Shown piece after piece: positions 36,779-46,162 of a stretch of DNA of 64,000 nucleotides. Numbering within the stretch: position 1 is the stretch's first letter; each line of letters starts with the position of its first letter. This DNA comes from Teredinibacter turnerae T7901. GTDB taxonomy: Bacteria > Pseudomonadota > Gammaproteobacteria > Pseudomonadales > Cellvibrionaceae. The translations under genes and the position numbers were made by a program. The notes below the pieces were generated by a model. The model was not told where the DNA came from and ran no database searches. It saw only the letters and a list, made by a program, of their open reading frames with translations. The DNA lies in NCBI RefSeq assembly GCF_000023025.1, contig NC_012997.1, positions 3,717,125 to 3,781,124 on the forward strand. The letters are read 5' to 3'.

Positions 36779-38671
36779 ATGAGACCACATAAGAAAACCC
36801 GAAATGGTGCCGCATTTCTCGGGCTTTGCGCGCTTGCCAATTTCAGTCATGCAATCACTTGCTCCACAACAGCCGATGTGTGGAATAGCGGTTACGTCCT
36901 TCAGGTTAACGTGTTAAACGACAGCGCGACGCCAATTTCCAATTGGAGTGTCGAGCTGGCGTTTAATCAACCCCCGGGCATCAGCGGCAGCTGGAATGCG
37001 GAGCTAACCACTAACGGCAACATTACCACTGCGTCCAATATCTCCTGGAACGGGAACCTTGCTGCAGGCCAGAGCACAAGCTTCGGCTTTCAAGGCACAC
37101 ACGAAGGTAACTTCGTGATGCCGACGTGCACTGGCGACTCAGCGGGCGCAGGAAGTTCGAGCTCGAGTTCTTCAAGCTCCACATCCTCCAGCTCTTCAAG
37201 TTCCAGTTCATCGAGCTCTAGCTCTTCAAGCAGCTCTTCATCCAGCAGTAGTTCCTCATCCAGCAGCAGCTCCGGATCGGGAAGCCAGATTGTTATTCAA
37301 GAGGAAGCACCCGGTTTTTGCGGCGTCGACGGTAGTATCGACAACAACAATACCGGCTACACCGGTGCTGGCTTTGCAAACACCACCAACGCAAATGGCG
37401 CCGCTATCCGCTGGAGTGTTGCAAGCCCGTATGGCAGTAGCTATCAACTGGATTGGCGTTACGCAAACGGATCGTCCAATCCGAGAACTGCTAGCATACG
37501 AGTAAACGGTAACACTACCGGGAGTGTCGATTTCGACACCACTGGCGACTGGACAAGCTGGACATCCTCGGGGGTGGTGGTCGCGCTTGAACAAGGCCAG
37601 AACAGCATCGAGCTGGTGTCGACAAACAGCGAAGGGTTGGCCAACATCGATTCTTTGACGGTGATCGGAAATCAAGCAGAAGCCGCAGACTGTCCAACAA
37701 CCGGCGGAACTGGACCGGTACTGCCACAAGATGGCAACCCTGCGCAACGCCGCTTCGACAACGCCAAATCGGCATGGTCGCAAAGCAAAGCAGACATCAT
37801 CCTCTCGCACCAGTTCGACAACGGCGGCTGGCCGAAAAATCAGGAATACGATTCCACAGGCAGTGGTGGTAGCGGTGTCGGCGAGGCGACTATCGACAAC
37901 GGCGCTACGGTCACCGAAATGGTGTATCTCGCACAGGTATACCAAAACACCGGGCAAACCAAATATCGCGATGCGGTGCGCAAAGCAATGGATTATCTGT
38001 TAGAAGCCCAGTACTCGTCAGGCGGCTGGCCGCAGTTTTATCCACTCACCGGCGGTTATCACGATCACGCGACTTTCAACGATAACGCCATGGCCAGTGC
38101 ACTTACCGTACTGCACAATGCAGTTGAAAAAAAATCCCCATTCTCCGGCAATATTTTCAGTGATAGCGACCGCAACGCAATGAAAACAGCGATCAGCGGA
38201 GGCGTAGATTACATTCTAAAATCGCAATGGCGACAAAACGGCGTGCTTACCGTCTGGTGTGCCCAGCACGGCGCCTATGATTACGCGCCGAAAATGGCTC
38301 GCGCTTACGAACTTGAAAGCCTGAGTGGCAGTGAATCAGTGGAAATAGCCGCGTTTTTGATGACGCAACCTCAAACACCGGCCGTCGAAACTGCAGTGAA
38401 AGCTGCTCTCGCGTGGTTTAGGAGCCCCAACACGATTTTGGAAGACTACCGATACGATAAAAATGTGGAAGAGAAAATTGTGTATTCACCCGGCAGCAGG
38501 ATGTGGTATCGCTTTTATGACCTGAATACCAATCGCGGTTTCTTTAGCGATCGTGACAGCCGCAAGGTTTACGACCTCATGCAAATCTCCGAAGAGCGTC
38601 GCAACGGGTACAGCTGGGGCGGTGATTATGGCGAGCGCCTGCTGAGTTATGCGCAGAGCGTGGGCTATTAA
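36779..38671 (+). CDS. Secreted pectate lyase, family PL10, with CBM2 and CBM35-like modules
   Basis: The predicted enzyme cleaves polygalacturonate in pectin by beta-elimination. Order in 630 residues: signal peptide (about 1-25, ending SHA), N-terminal CBM2 (about 26-120), serine linker (about 125-165), CBM35-like module (about 168-300, 'GFCGVDGSIDNNNTGYTGAG'), and PL10 catalytic domain (about 310-630). Catalytic-domain landmarks are 'ILSHQFDNGGWPKNQEYDST', 'ATIDNGATVTEMVYLA', 'SGGWPQFYPLTGGYHDHATF' and 'RMWYRFYDLNTNRGFFSDRD'. The Asp/Asn/Arg-rich groove fits calcium-dependent lyases. CTGGAG precedes the ATG. The CBM35-like module is paralogous to that of the PL11 lyase. Confidence 0.93.
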   Translation: MRPHKKTRNGAAFLGLCALANFSHAITCSTTADVWNSGYVLQVNVLNDSATPISNWSVELAFNQPPGISGSWNAELTTNGNITTASNISWNGNLAAGQSTSFGFQGTHEGNFVMPTCTGDSAGAGSSSSSSSSSTSSSSSSSSSSSSSSSSSSSSSSSSSSSSSSGSGSQIVIQEEAPGFCGVDGSIDNNNTGYTGAGFANTTNANGAAIRWSVASPYGSSYQLDWRYANGSSNPRTASIRVNGNTTGSVDFDTTGDWTSWTSSGVVVALEQGQNSIELVSTNSEGLANIDSLTVIGNQAEAADCPTTGGTGPVLPQDGNPAQRRFDNAKSAWSQSKADIILSHQFDNGGWPKNQEYDSTGSGGSGVGEATIDNGATVTEMVYLAQVYQNTGQTKYRDAVRKAMDYLLEAQYSSGGWPQFYPLTGGYHDHATFNDNAMASALTVLHNAVEKKSPFSGNIFSDSDRNAMKTAISGGVDYILKSQWRQNGVLTVWCAQHGAYDYAPKMARAYELESLSGSESVEIAAFLMTQPQTPAVETAVKAALAWFRSPNTILEDYRYDKNVEEKIVYSPGSRMWYRFYDLNTNRGFFSDRDSRKVYDLMQISEERRNGYSWGGDYGERLLSYAQSVGY

Positions 38672-38761
38672 AATTTAGCAGAGTCACAACGGGCGCTCAG
38701 CAGTCGCGCCTGTCGTGACTATTTGCTATACCATTGGCTCTGCAATACCACTGACAATACG

Positions 38762-38790
38762 GAGCGGCGCAGACTGCCGCTCTTTATCTT
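38762..38790 (+). terminator. Terminator after the PL10 lyase
   Basis: A 7-bp stem (GAGCGGC / GCCGCTC) with a 7-base loop is followed by TTTATCTT, about 90 bases past the PL10 stop codon. Confidence 0.7.
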
Positions 38791-38953
38791 ATTTATTACG
38801 AGTCTGCGTTTTACCTTTTTAGCATTTCGCGTTTCAGCAATTAAATAAATCGACTTATTCTACTTCGTCGGATACCCAAATATTTAATCGGACAACCATG
38901 AAATACAGGACTAGATGTGTGAGTTCCCCAGTATTTCAACGGCGCAAATTGCA

Positions 38954-40972
38954 TTAACGCGCATCACAGGCATTGCCAATACCGTCACCGTCGCGATCAA
39001 CCTGACCTGGGTTATACACCAGCGGGCAGTTATCTTCCGCGTCCAGAATACCATCGCCATCCGCGTCTTGATGAATGGTTTCCGGTGTCGAATAGGGGTT
39101 GAGTGGATTCGACCCTGCATCCCTTTCAGCGCGATCCGAAAAGCCATCGTTGTCGTCATCATGGTCACAGGCATCGCCACGCTCATCGTCGTCGCTATTG
39201 CGCTGACCCGGGTTTGCGCGGCCGGGACAATTATCTTCGGCATCGATAATGCCATCGCCATCGCTATCAATTTCTTCGGGATCTGGCGTCGGCTCTGTAG
39301 AAAAACAACTCGCCGGAATATCATCGTAAGCCAACTGTCTGCCACTCACCGGCATGCAGGTGATGCCGGAATTCCCTTCAATAAAAAAGGCGGACAAATT
39401 AACCAGATTCACAAGTGGCGACAAATCCGACACTTGATTGTCTGAAATATCCAACCAGTAAAGATTTACCAGCCCCGCCAATGGGCTTAAATCGCTCACG
39501 TTATTGGCAAACAAGGTAAGCTGACGCAGCTCAACCAGATTACTTAACGGCGACACATCGGAAATCTGGCCACCCAACACGTGGAGACTGCGCAATCCTG
39601 TAAACGCCTGTAACCCCTGCAACGAGGCGACTCCTTTATTGCTGCAATTGACCAGTTCAATTTGATCCGGCGCAGTAACACCATCTTCCAAAACAATATT
39701 GCGGATGCAGGAAGCAAGTGCGGCGTCTGCCAGTTCAATGCCGAGCACATTATTGAAGCATGCAGCGTCGGCAAGTTCGCCGTAGCTATATGGGCCGCTG
39801 TTCACGTCCACGCAGGTAATATGGTCAAGCCCCGACAGCGTTACCGAACTCAACCAGGGCATTTCTGCAAGCGTTCCTAAGTCAGCAATCGCAGTATTGG
39901 CAAGATCCAGTTGCTGTAAATTTGATAATTCAGGCAACACGGTCAAATCCTGCAACGGGTTCCCAGCGAGTCCGAGCGTGCGCAACTGGGTGTACACAGC
40001 CAAACCATCCAGCGACGTTATATTCGCATTTTCACAAACCACCTCAGAAACTTCATCAACACGCGTCCAACCGCGAGACAAGGCTGTCTGCTCGATACAC
40101 GCTTGCAGGTTTTGATCATCAACGGTGTTGAGTGTAATTAACTCGGTAACGGCTTTTTCTAACCAGCTGTCCATAACCGACAGGCGGGTGTACACCCCAT
40201 AAAACCCGGCCTGGCCGCATTCGGATGCACCGGAGCTAACAATACCTACCTGGTAGCGAGTGCCATCAAGCTCCATCACCAGCGGACCGCCACTGTCACC
40301 ATCGCAGGCATCTTTACCACCTTCGGCAACGCCAGCACACATCATCTCGTCGGTCACGGCGTCTTCAAAGGCGGTATTACAGGTCGCATTGTCGACGTAA
40401 TTAACATCCACGGATTTTAAGGTAGGTGAATAGCGGTCACCCACTGGACGGGTGCTACCCCATCCAGCAACAGATAACCGGGTACCCGGAACAAGTGCCG
40501 CTAGCGCTTGCGCAGAAATAAGTTTCACCGTCGGCAGATCAACAGGCTCCGCCAAAAATACCACGGCAATATCGTTTACCAACGTGCGGGTGTTGTATTC
40601 CTCATGGATGCGAATCTTGCGCACATCGATTAGCTGACCATCGCCATTGCGGTTGTTCAAATCATAAGAACCCGCATAAACCTGCAAGCTCTCGGTAGAG
40701 GCATTTTCAACACAATGGGCTGCGGTCAAAACCACGTCTGGACCAATCAATGTGCCGGTACAGGTATAACCTTCAAACGGCGAACTGGCGTTGCGCATTA
40801 ACGCCACAGTGAATCCCCATGCACCTGCTTCCGCATTTCCGCCACCAACAATGTAGGGCACAATTTCCGGAGATTGGGAGCGAGGATGGTCTGGTTTTAC
40901 AGCGGCGCGACTGGTATGCGCACCGAGTGTCAGCAACAGTAGTGCTGACAGAAAAGCGAAGCGTGATTTCAT
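38954..40972 (-). CDS. Secreted trypsin-like serine protease with leucine-rich repeats and TSP3 calcium repeats
   Basis: About 672 residues: signal peptide, short propeptide, then a chymotrypsin-fold protease (about 40-285) starting 'IVGGGNAEAGAWGF'. The catalytic triad is visible in 'LTAAHCVEN' (His), 'LVNDIAVVFL' (Asp) and 'CDGDSGGPLV' (Ser). Next come internalin-like leucine-rich repeats (about 300-540; 'LQQLDLANTAIADLGTL' and 'LYWLDISDNQVSDLSPL'), interrupted by Cys-containing repeat starts. The end has two thrombospondin type-3 calcium repeats ('DSDGDGIIDAEDNCP', 'DADGDGILDAEDNCP'). I chose ATG 40972 because AGGA lies 5 bases upstream; ATG 40990 has none. The LRR probably directs substrate or surface binding. 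Confidence 0.9.
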   Translation of the reverse strand: MKSRFAFLSALLLLTLGAHTSRAAVKPDHPRSQSPEIVPYIVGGGNAEAGAWGFTVALMRNASSPFEGYTCTGTLIGPDVVLTAAHCVENASTESLQVYAGSYDLNNRNGDGQLIDVRKIRIHEEYNTRTLVNDIAVVFLAEPVDLPTVKLISAQALAALVPGTRLSVAGWGSTRPVGDRYSPTLKSVDVNYVDNATCNTAFEDAVTDEMMCAGVAEGGKDACDGDSGGPLVMELDGTRYQVGIVSSGASECGQAGFYGVYTRLSVMDSWLEKAVTELITLNTVDDQNLQACIEQTALSRGWTRVDEVSEVVCENANITSLDGLAVYTQLRTLGLAGNPLQDLTVLPELSNLQQLDLANTAIADLGTLAEMPWLSSVTLSGLDHITCVDVNSGPYSYGELADAACFNNVLGIELADAALASCIRNIVLEDGVTAPDQIELVNCSNKGVASLQGLQAFTGLRSLHVLGGQISDVSPLSNLVELRQLTLFANNVSDLSPLAGLVNLYWLDISDNQVSDLSPLVNLVNLSAFFIEGNSGITCMPVSGRQLAYDDIPASCFSTEPTPDPEEIDSDGDGIIDAEDNCPGRANPGQRNSDDDERGDACDHDDDNDGFSDRAERDAGSNPLNPYSTPETIHQDADGDGILDAEDNCPLVYNPGQVDRDGDGIGNACDAR

Positions 40973-41280
40973 GGTATTCCTAGCCTTCATATTGTTTTAA
41001 TGTCTTCCGGTTGCGTCTCCAATCCATGGCTTGTGAAAGTTGAGCGCGTTACCCTGGTGGTTTGGCAAGGTAAAACGCATGCAGCAACTCACAACACGGT
41101 CTGTCTGCGACCGTGATCATGCTGAATTATCCCAATTAAAAGACGGCGGGGAAATTGAAATCTGGCGTCGAAATTTTTTGCAAAATGTGAAACGGCGGGA
41201 AAAAACAACCAATTGCGGAGTTGGGAAAAGCCACCACTCGAGGTGCACCTCTCGATTGGTAGCTTATGATGAAAGTGTGT

Positions 41281-41736
41281 TTAACTGCAATTCTCGCACA
41301 GACAATCCAATTCCAGCGGACTATCCAATAGAGTGTAACCTGCTTTAGAGACTTGCCGGGAAAGGTTGTCCACCAGACTTTTTTCGATACCGATCTCTTT
41401 TACCGCTTTGCATTTACGGCAAATCAGAAACTGTGGTATCCGGTGTGGGTGATCACACGCGATGTGAGCACATGCAATATATTTATTATGGGATGCCAGC
41501 TTATGAACCAACTGCTCGCTGGCAAGAAAATCGAGGATCCGGTAAACCGACATTGCAGGCATACTTGTTTCCGCGCTGCGGTTATAAGCTTCGGCCACTT
41601 CATAGGCGGAAAGCGGTACACCTGATTCCACTAATAATTCGAGAATACGTTTGCGCTTTTCGGTAAGACGAACACCCGCACCAGAGCACAGCTGGTCTGC
41701 ACGAGTCAAAATTCTATTTACATCGATGTCGGGCAT
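41281..41736 (-). CDS. zur: Fur-family metalloregulator, Zur-like
   Basis: The 151-residue protein has the Fur-family winged helix ('RLTEKRKRILELLVESGVPL', 'SVYRILDFLASEQLVHKL') and a C-terminal metal-binding domain with two CxxC motifs, 'CRKCKAV' and 'CLCENC', which hold a structural zinc. 'ACDHPHRIPQFLICRKC' matches Zur more than Fur, PerR or Nur, but the sub-family call is by appearance. Zur represses zinc-uptake genes when zinc is plentiful. No znuABC genes are in the window. GGAGA precedes the ATG. Confidence 0.8.
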   Translation of the reverse strand: MPDIDVNRILTRADQLCSGAGVRLTEKRKRILELLVESGVPLSAYEVAEAYNRSAETSMPAMSVYRILDFLASEQLVHKLASHNKYIACAHIACDHPHRIPQFLICRKCKAVKEIGIEKSLVDNLSRQVSKAGYTLLDSPLELDCLCENCS

Positions 41737-42052
41737 AGGCTCTCCAGAGTACGCATACGCGGCCTGAAGCCAGAGTGTACCGATTCAATCCGTTACCCCT
41801 GCGTCCACAAACCGCGAAAATTTACCGCGATCCAGGCTTTCCAGCTGGTAGAGCCCTAAAGTTGAAAAGGCCCATTAAACCCGGAAAACCTGTACGGTTG
41901 ATACACCGTATCATAACAGTGCACGCCTCTATGGAACAGAACGATTATTGGACCGATCGAGAAACATTCCCTTTAAATCATAAGGATATCGTTACTAGCA
42001 GAGCCTCCGAGCGGCGCATATTTCATTGCTTGCACCAACATTGCGCGCCAAC
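41737..42052. other. Intergenic region upstream of the Zur-like gene
   Basis: About 316 bases without a supported gene. It contains a short imperfect dyad (TACGGT...ACCGTA near 41894) of unknown meaning. Confidence 0.4.
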
Positions 42053-42418
42053 CTAGGCAATAACCTGCCCCCGGTATACCCGCTTACGTCTTTCCTGTCG
42101 CCGTTCTTCGGATTCGCCGCTCCCACCCATGGCCTCCACAAGTGTCGTTTGCCCACGGTAAACCCGAGTAATAAACCGTTCTTTGTTTTCCACAGGCGGG
42201 GTAACATCCACCTCCAGACGAGTGCTCCAATCCGCCCCAGCCATGGCCATAAGGTCGCGGACCAAGGCTCGTAAAATATTGTCGGACGTCGCACGGTATA
42301 TGGGAATCAGCTCACTGAGTACATCCGGGTTAGCCAGCTTGATCGACGGTTTGTCGTCAGCGGGTACTCGACGTCTGATCTCTCGCATCAGGTCTATCAT
42401 AGGTTTCGTGTAAGTCAT
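42053..42418 (-). CDS. Small hypothetical protein with a C-terminal YRGQ motif
   Basis: A 121-residue, highly charged protein. The N-terminal two thirds look helical ('MIDLMREIRRRVPADDKPSI', 'LSELIPIYRATSDNILRALV'). The C-terminal part carries a repeated motif: 'RVYRGQTTLVEA' and, after a Glu/Arg-rich linker, 'RVYRGQVIA' at the very end, reminiscent of the YRG motif of DUF4278. I do not recognise the family. It is a single gene with an ATG start and normal codon use for the window. Confidence 0.65.
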   Translation of the reverse strand: MTYTKPMIDLMREIRRRVPADDKPSIKLANPDVLSELIPIYRATSDNILRALVRDLMAMAGADWSTRLEVDVTPPVENKERFITRVYRGQTTLVEAMGGSGESEERRQERRKRVYRGQVIA

Positions 42419-42886
42419 GTAGCCCCCAAAAGAATTGGATTTAGCGGAACCGCTCTAAGAGTCCGAAGGGTGGCGGCAGAGAAGTGCATCCATTGCTTGC
42501 GTTTCTCATTTGAATACAAAGTATTCGCATTCTTAGTCTTTAACGCAATAAGCGTGCACAGACTTATATAGTGACGTCATTTACAAAATGTTTATTTTAC
42601 GCCACCGCCCGACGCCAAATTCGGATCAGTTTACCTGTGAAGCTGTAACGTAAAATCGTACAAACACCATTCGACAGGCACGAAAGGGCTGGAAGGGGGG
42701 CGACCGGGAAACCTGAGGCTCACATACATCATTTAACATACTGTAACAGCCCAAAACACTGGCCATCCCGTTTAATATGTGCGGATTTATAGCCACCGAG
42801 AGTGCAGGTGGTAAGCGCAAAGCAGGGGCAACTCGGTTGACCCAGTGTCAGGCGCAAAAGATATGTATAAGCAGGGGACGGAAGTG
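42419..42886. other. Intergenic region upstream of the two-component system
   Basis: About 470 bases containing divergent promoters for the small hypothetical gene and the response regulator. In-frame codons upstream of 42887 exist but lack a good ribosome-binding site. No other feature seen. Confidence 0.45.
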
Positions 42887-43579
42887 ATGCAGCAGCAAGA
42901 GAACATATTGGTGGTGGAGGACGATACCTCTCTCGCCGAGTGGATTTCAGACTACCTTATCGACAACGGGTACCAGGTTACTGTCGCCAACCGCGGCGAT
43001 ACTGCAGTCGAGTTAATTCGCTCTGACACGCCAGATTTAGTGCTGTTGGATATTATGCTGCCAGAAAAAGACGGTTTCCAGGTGTGCCGCGAGGCCCGTG
43101 CCTTCTATAGCAAACCCATTTTAATGATGACCGCCTGCAGCGAAGACGCGGACGAGATTTTGGGGCTGGAGCTCGGCGCCAATGACTATGTTAACAAACC
43201 GGTGAAGCCAAGGATTTTACTCGCTAGAATCAAAGCGCTGTTGCGTCGAACTGAAATGGATGCGGCCGGACACAGGCTGATATTTGGCGACCTGGTGCTA
43301 GATAAAAAGTCGAAATCCGTGAAATTGCAAAACAACACAATCCCATTTAGCTCAAACGAATTCGAAGTGCTCTGGCTGCTGGCCGAAAGCGCCGGACAGG
43401 TTATCAGCCGTGATGATTTGGTTAGCAAGTTGCGCGGCATTGAGTACGATGGTTTCGACCGATCTGTCGATGTTCGCGTTTGTCGAATTCGCAAGAAACT
43501 CAGTGACGACCCGAGCAACCCCGCCAAAATCAAAACCATCCGCGGCAAGGGTTATCTGTTCGCCGGAGACGCGTGGTAA
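42887..43579 (+). CDS. OmpR-family response regulator
   Basis: The 230-residue regulator has a receiver domain with phospho-acceptor Asp55 in 'LVLLDIMLPEKDGF', the acidic pair in 'LVVEDDTSLAEW', and Lys in 'NDYVNKPVKPRILL'. A C-terminal winged-helix DNA-binding domain follows ('FSSNEFEVLWLLAESAGQVI', 'RSVDVRVCRIRKKL'). It resembles RstA/CpxR. I chose ATG 42887, giving the usual length, with a purine-rich GGAAG upstream; a GTG at 42845 would add 14 residues. The kinase gene begins right at its stop codon. Confidence 0.92.
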   Translation: MQQQENILVVEDDTSLAEWISDYLIDNGYQVTVANRGDTAVELIRSDTPDLVLLDIMLPEKDGFQVCREARAFYSKPILMMTACSEDADEILGLELGANDYVNKPVKPRILLARIKALLRRTEMDAAGHRLIFGDLVLDKKSKSVKLQNNTIPFSSNEFEVLWLLAESAGQVISRDDLVSKLRGIEYDGFDRSVDVRVCRIRKKLSDDPSNPAKIKTIRGKGYLFAGDAW

Positions 43580-44854
43580 ATGCGCAAGCTTAGTCTGTCT
43601 CTGATCGCGGTAGTCGTCGTTTCCATTATTTCACTCGGCTGGGTACTCAACCGAATTTATATTCAAACTCGTGGGGATGACCCCGGTCGCTCCGCCTACG
43701 CCGCTTACCTCGATTTCAGTGATGATTTGTACAGCAGCCTCGCAAACTCGCCACTGCGGGTGGAATTCATCCAGAACTGGAATCGGCACAGCCACATCCA
43801 GCTTGCGTTACTGCCACGGGAAGATTTCCCGCTGCCCGACACCCTCGCAGCAAGTTTTGATCAGGGCGAACGTTTGATACTCGAATCCGGCGAAGGCGTA
43901 GGCGCCCATTACGCGCTGGATGATGGGCTCGAAGTGCTTGCGATCACCTGGCCTTCACACGCGTTCACGGAATCCGATGGCAAATTGGAATTGATACTCA
44001 CACTCAGTTTTTATGGCGGCGTTACCGTCATTATTTTGCTGTGGGTTTGGCCATTAATTCATCGCTTGCTGCGCCTCAGCGACGCTGCGAGAAAATTTGG
44101 TAAAGGCGAGCTCAGCGCGCGCGTCAATGTTGTCGGGGTTTCTTACATTCGAGAGATCGAAGTTGAATTTAATCGTATGGCCGACAGAATCGAATCGCTG
44201 CTTAATGACAATAAATTACTCACCCGCGCCGTGTCGCACGATTTAAAAACGCCGCTCGCTCGCCTGCGTTTTGGTCTCGATGCACTTACCGATACCAGTG
44301 ATGCCACCCAGCGCGCGCGCTATGCGATACGCGTCAATCGCGATATGGAAGAAATGGAGTCACTGATTAACACCTTATTGCAATACGCACGTCTCGATGA
44401 AAATCGTATCCAGATTCAGCGTGAGGAGTTCGATGTAGCGCCGCTAGTACAGTCTCTTATCGAAAGTTACGAACGCGACGACCTCGCATTTCTGTTTGAC
44501 TGCTCAAACGCCCCCCTGACAATACACAGCGACCAGCGCTATTTTTCAATGCTGATCAACAACCTGCTGAGCAACGCCTCCCGTTACGCCAGCAGTCGGG
44601 TTCGGGTAGGTTTGCGGAGGCAGGGAACACGCCTGCACATAGAAATTGAAGATGATGGCGCAGGCATTGCTAGCGAAGAGCTCGAACATGTAACCAAGCC
44701 CTTTTGGCGCGGCCAACAAGGCGCAAAGCGCAAAGGCCACGGCATGGGCCTGGCAATTGTGTCACGCATCGCCGAATGGCTGGGAGCTGACTTGCAGATT
44801 TTGCGGTCGAAAAGTCTCGGCGGCGCAGCGGTGCATTTGATAATTCCAATGTAA
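43580..44854 (+). CDS. Sensor histidine kinase, RstB-like
   Basis: The 424-residue kinase has an N-terminal transmembrane helix (about 4-24), a periplasmic domain of about 125 residues, a second helix (about 140-162), a HAMP region (about 163-215), the dimerisation box 'LTRAVSHDLKTPLARLRFGL' with phospho-acceptor His220, and an ATPase domain with 'LINNLLSNASRY', 'IEDDGAGI' and 'GHGMGLAIVSRIAEWLGADL'. It pairs with the preceding response regulator: its ATG directly follows that stop codon (TAAATG). The signal sensed is unknown; RstB relatives sense envelope or ionic conditions. Confidence 0.92.
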   Translation: MRKLSLSLIAVVVVSIISLGWVLNRIYIQTRGDDPGRSAYAAYLDFSDDLYSSLANSPLRVEFIQNWNRHSHIQLALLPREDFPLPDTLAASFDQGERLILESGEGVGAHYALDDGLEVLAITWPSHAFTESDGKLELILTLSFYGGVTVIILLWVWPLIHRLLRLSDAARKFGKGELSARVNVVGVSYIREIEVEFNRMADRIESLLNDNKLLTRAVSHDLKTPLARLRFGLDALTDTSDATQRARYAIRVNRDMEEMESLINTLLQYARLDENRIQIQREEFDVAPLVQSLIESYERDDLAFLFDCSNAPLTIHSDQRYFSMLINNLLSNASRYASSRVRVGLRRQGTRLHIEIEDDGAGIASEELEHVTKPFWRGQQGAKRKGHGMGLAIVSRIAEWLGADLQILRSKSLGGAAVHLIIPM

Positions 44855-45001
44855 GCCTCAGAGATTCTCTGATTAACACAACCAGGCTCCAAGGCTTGTG
44901 GATACTATAGGTTGCATCCACTGCAGCCTTGTACAACAATGCTGCGCCCCGACATTATCAGAGTCAGAACAATTCATTATCAAGCGAATGGAAACTTGCA
45001 T

Positions 45002-46162
45002 ATGCTAAAAATCCGGGGCCGGATACAACACTACGCATGGGGCGGCCACAGCTATATACCCCAGCTGCTGGGGCAACCACAAAACCCCGAAATACCCTGC
45101 GCGGAATATTGGCTCGGTACTCACCCTGCCGCCCCCTCAACCGTTATCGCTGCCGCTGGCAGCGAGCAGGAAATAGCGCTCGCGGAGTACCTCGCCAGTA
45201 ATCAACTTCCCGCACTTAAATTTCTATTTAAAGTTCTGGACGTGCGAGATATGCTCTCCATTCAGGTCCACCCCACCAAGGCGCAGGCCGAAGAGGGATT
45301 TACCCGCGAGAACGCCTCAGATATTCCTCTCACTGCGAGCCATCGTAACTATAAAGATAACAGCGACAAACCGGAGCTGGCGGTAGCGCTGAGTGATTTT
45401 TGGCTACTGCACGGTATCGCTAACGACGAGCAGATTACTTCTCGGTTAAACCGGGCGGAGTATTTGAAGCCGCTACTGAACGCGTATATGAAAGGCGGTA
45501 CTGAAGCCGCATTTCGCCTGGCGCTCGATACCGGCAACCCGGATACTCAACACATGCACCAGGCACTCGCCGCCGATATCGTGGCTAAGCAGTATGCTAA
45601 AACCGATATTCTATTCTGGGTGCAACAATGGTTACGCAAAAATCCGCAAACGCCTAATGGCATACTTACCGTGCTATTTATGAATCTGGTACATCTCGCA
45701 CCAGGTGAAGCGATATTTCAGCCCTCCGGTCTGCTACATGCCTACCTGGAAGGGCAAAACATCGAATTGATGGCTAACTCTGACAATGTTCTGCGCGCAG
45801 GGCTAACCCCAAAGCATATTGATGTTGCAGAGCTCATGAAAATCGCCAATTTTAATAGCACTCCTCCCGCAGAATTTATTATCGACACCCAGTCTACCGA
45901 GCAGGGCGAGTTACGTTACCCTACCCCGTTTCCCGATTTCGAACTGAGCAGCTGGAACCCGGGCCAGTTGGCATCACCGCACTGGCTAGTAGAGCAGCCG
46001 GAGATATTGCTTTGTCTTGACGGCACCGCGACACTCACAGACATTGTTTCAGGCTCTGCAATCGTCTGTGAAAAAGGCGAAGCGGTACTGATTTGGCCTG
46101 GGCATACGGTGTCGCTGAATGGTGAGCACTTCCAGGTTTTTCGTGCGAGGAATATTGCATGA
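45002..46162 (+). CDS. manA: Mannose-6-phosphate isomerase, class I
   Basis: ManA interconverts mannose-6-phosphate and fructose-6-phosphate, linking mannose use and GDP-mannose supply to glycolysis. About 386 residues of type I phosphomannose isomerase. The cupin metal site is 'MLSIQVHPTKAQAEEGF' and 'YKDNSDKPELAVALSDFWLL', with 'PSGLLHAYLEGQNIELMANS' carrying the later ligands. The start ATG 45002 gives the family N-terminus 'MLKIRGRIQHYAWGG' with GGAAA upstream; an in-frame codon at 44912 would add a 30-residue extension without family support. The stop overlaps the tag start by four bases. Confidence 0.93.
   Translation: MLKIRGRIQHYAWGGHSYIPQLLGQPQNPEIPCAEYWLGTHPAAPSTVIAAAGSEQEIALAEYLASNQLPALKFLFKVLDVRDMLSIQVHPTKAQAEEGFTRENASDIPLTASHRNYKDNSDKPELAVALSDFWLLHGIANDEQITSRLNRAEYLKPLLNAYMKGGTEAAFRLALDTGNPDTQHMHQALAADIVAKQYAKTDILFWVQQWLRKNPQTPNGILTVLFMNLVHLAPGEAIFQPSGLLHAYLEGQNIELMANSDNVLRAGLTPKHIDVAELMKIANFNSTPPAEFIIDTQSTEQGELRYPTPFPDFELSSWNPGQLASPHWLVEQPEILLCLDGTATLTDIVSGSAIVCEKGEAVLIWPGHTVSLNGEHFQVFRARNIA

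Noticed and set aside
44855-44900. Possible fragment of the miniature element end (CTCTGATTAACACAACC) after the sensor kinase gene
   Set aside because: Only about a dozen matching bases and no second end; too short to call.
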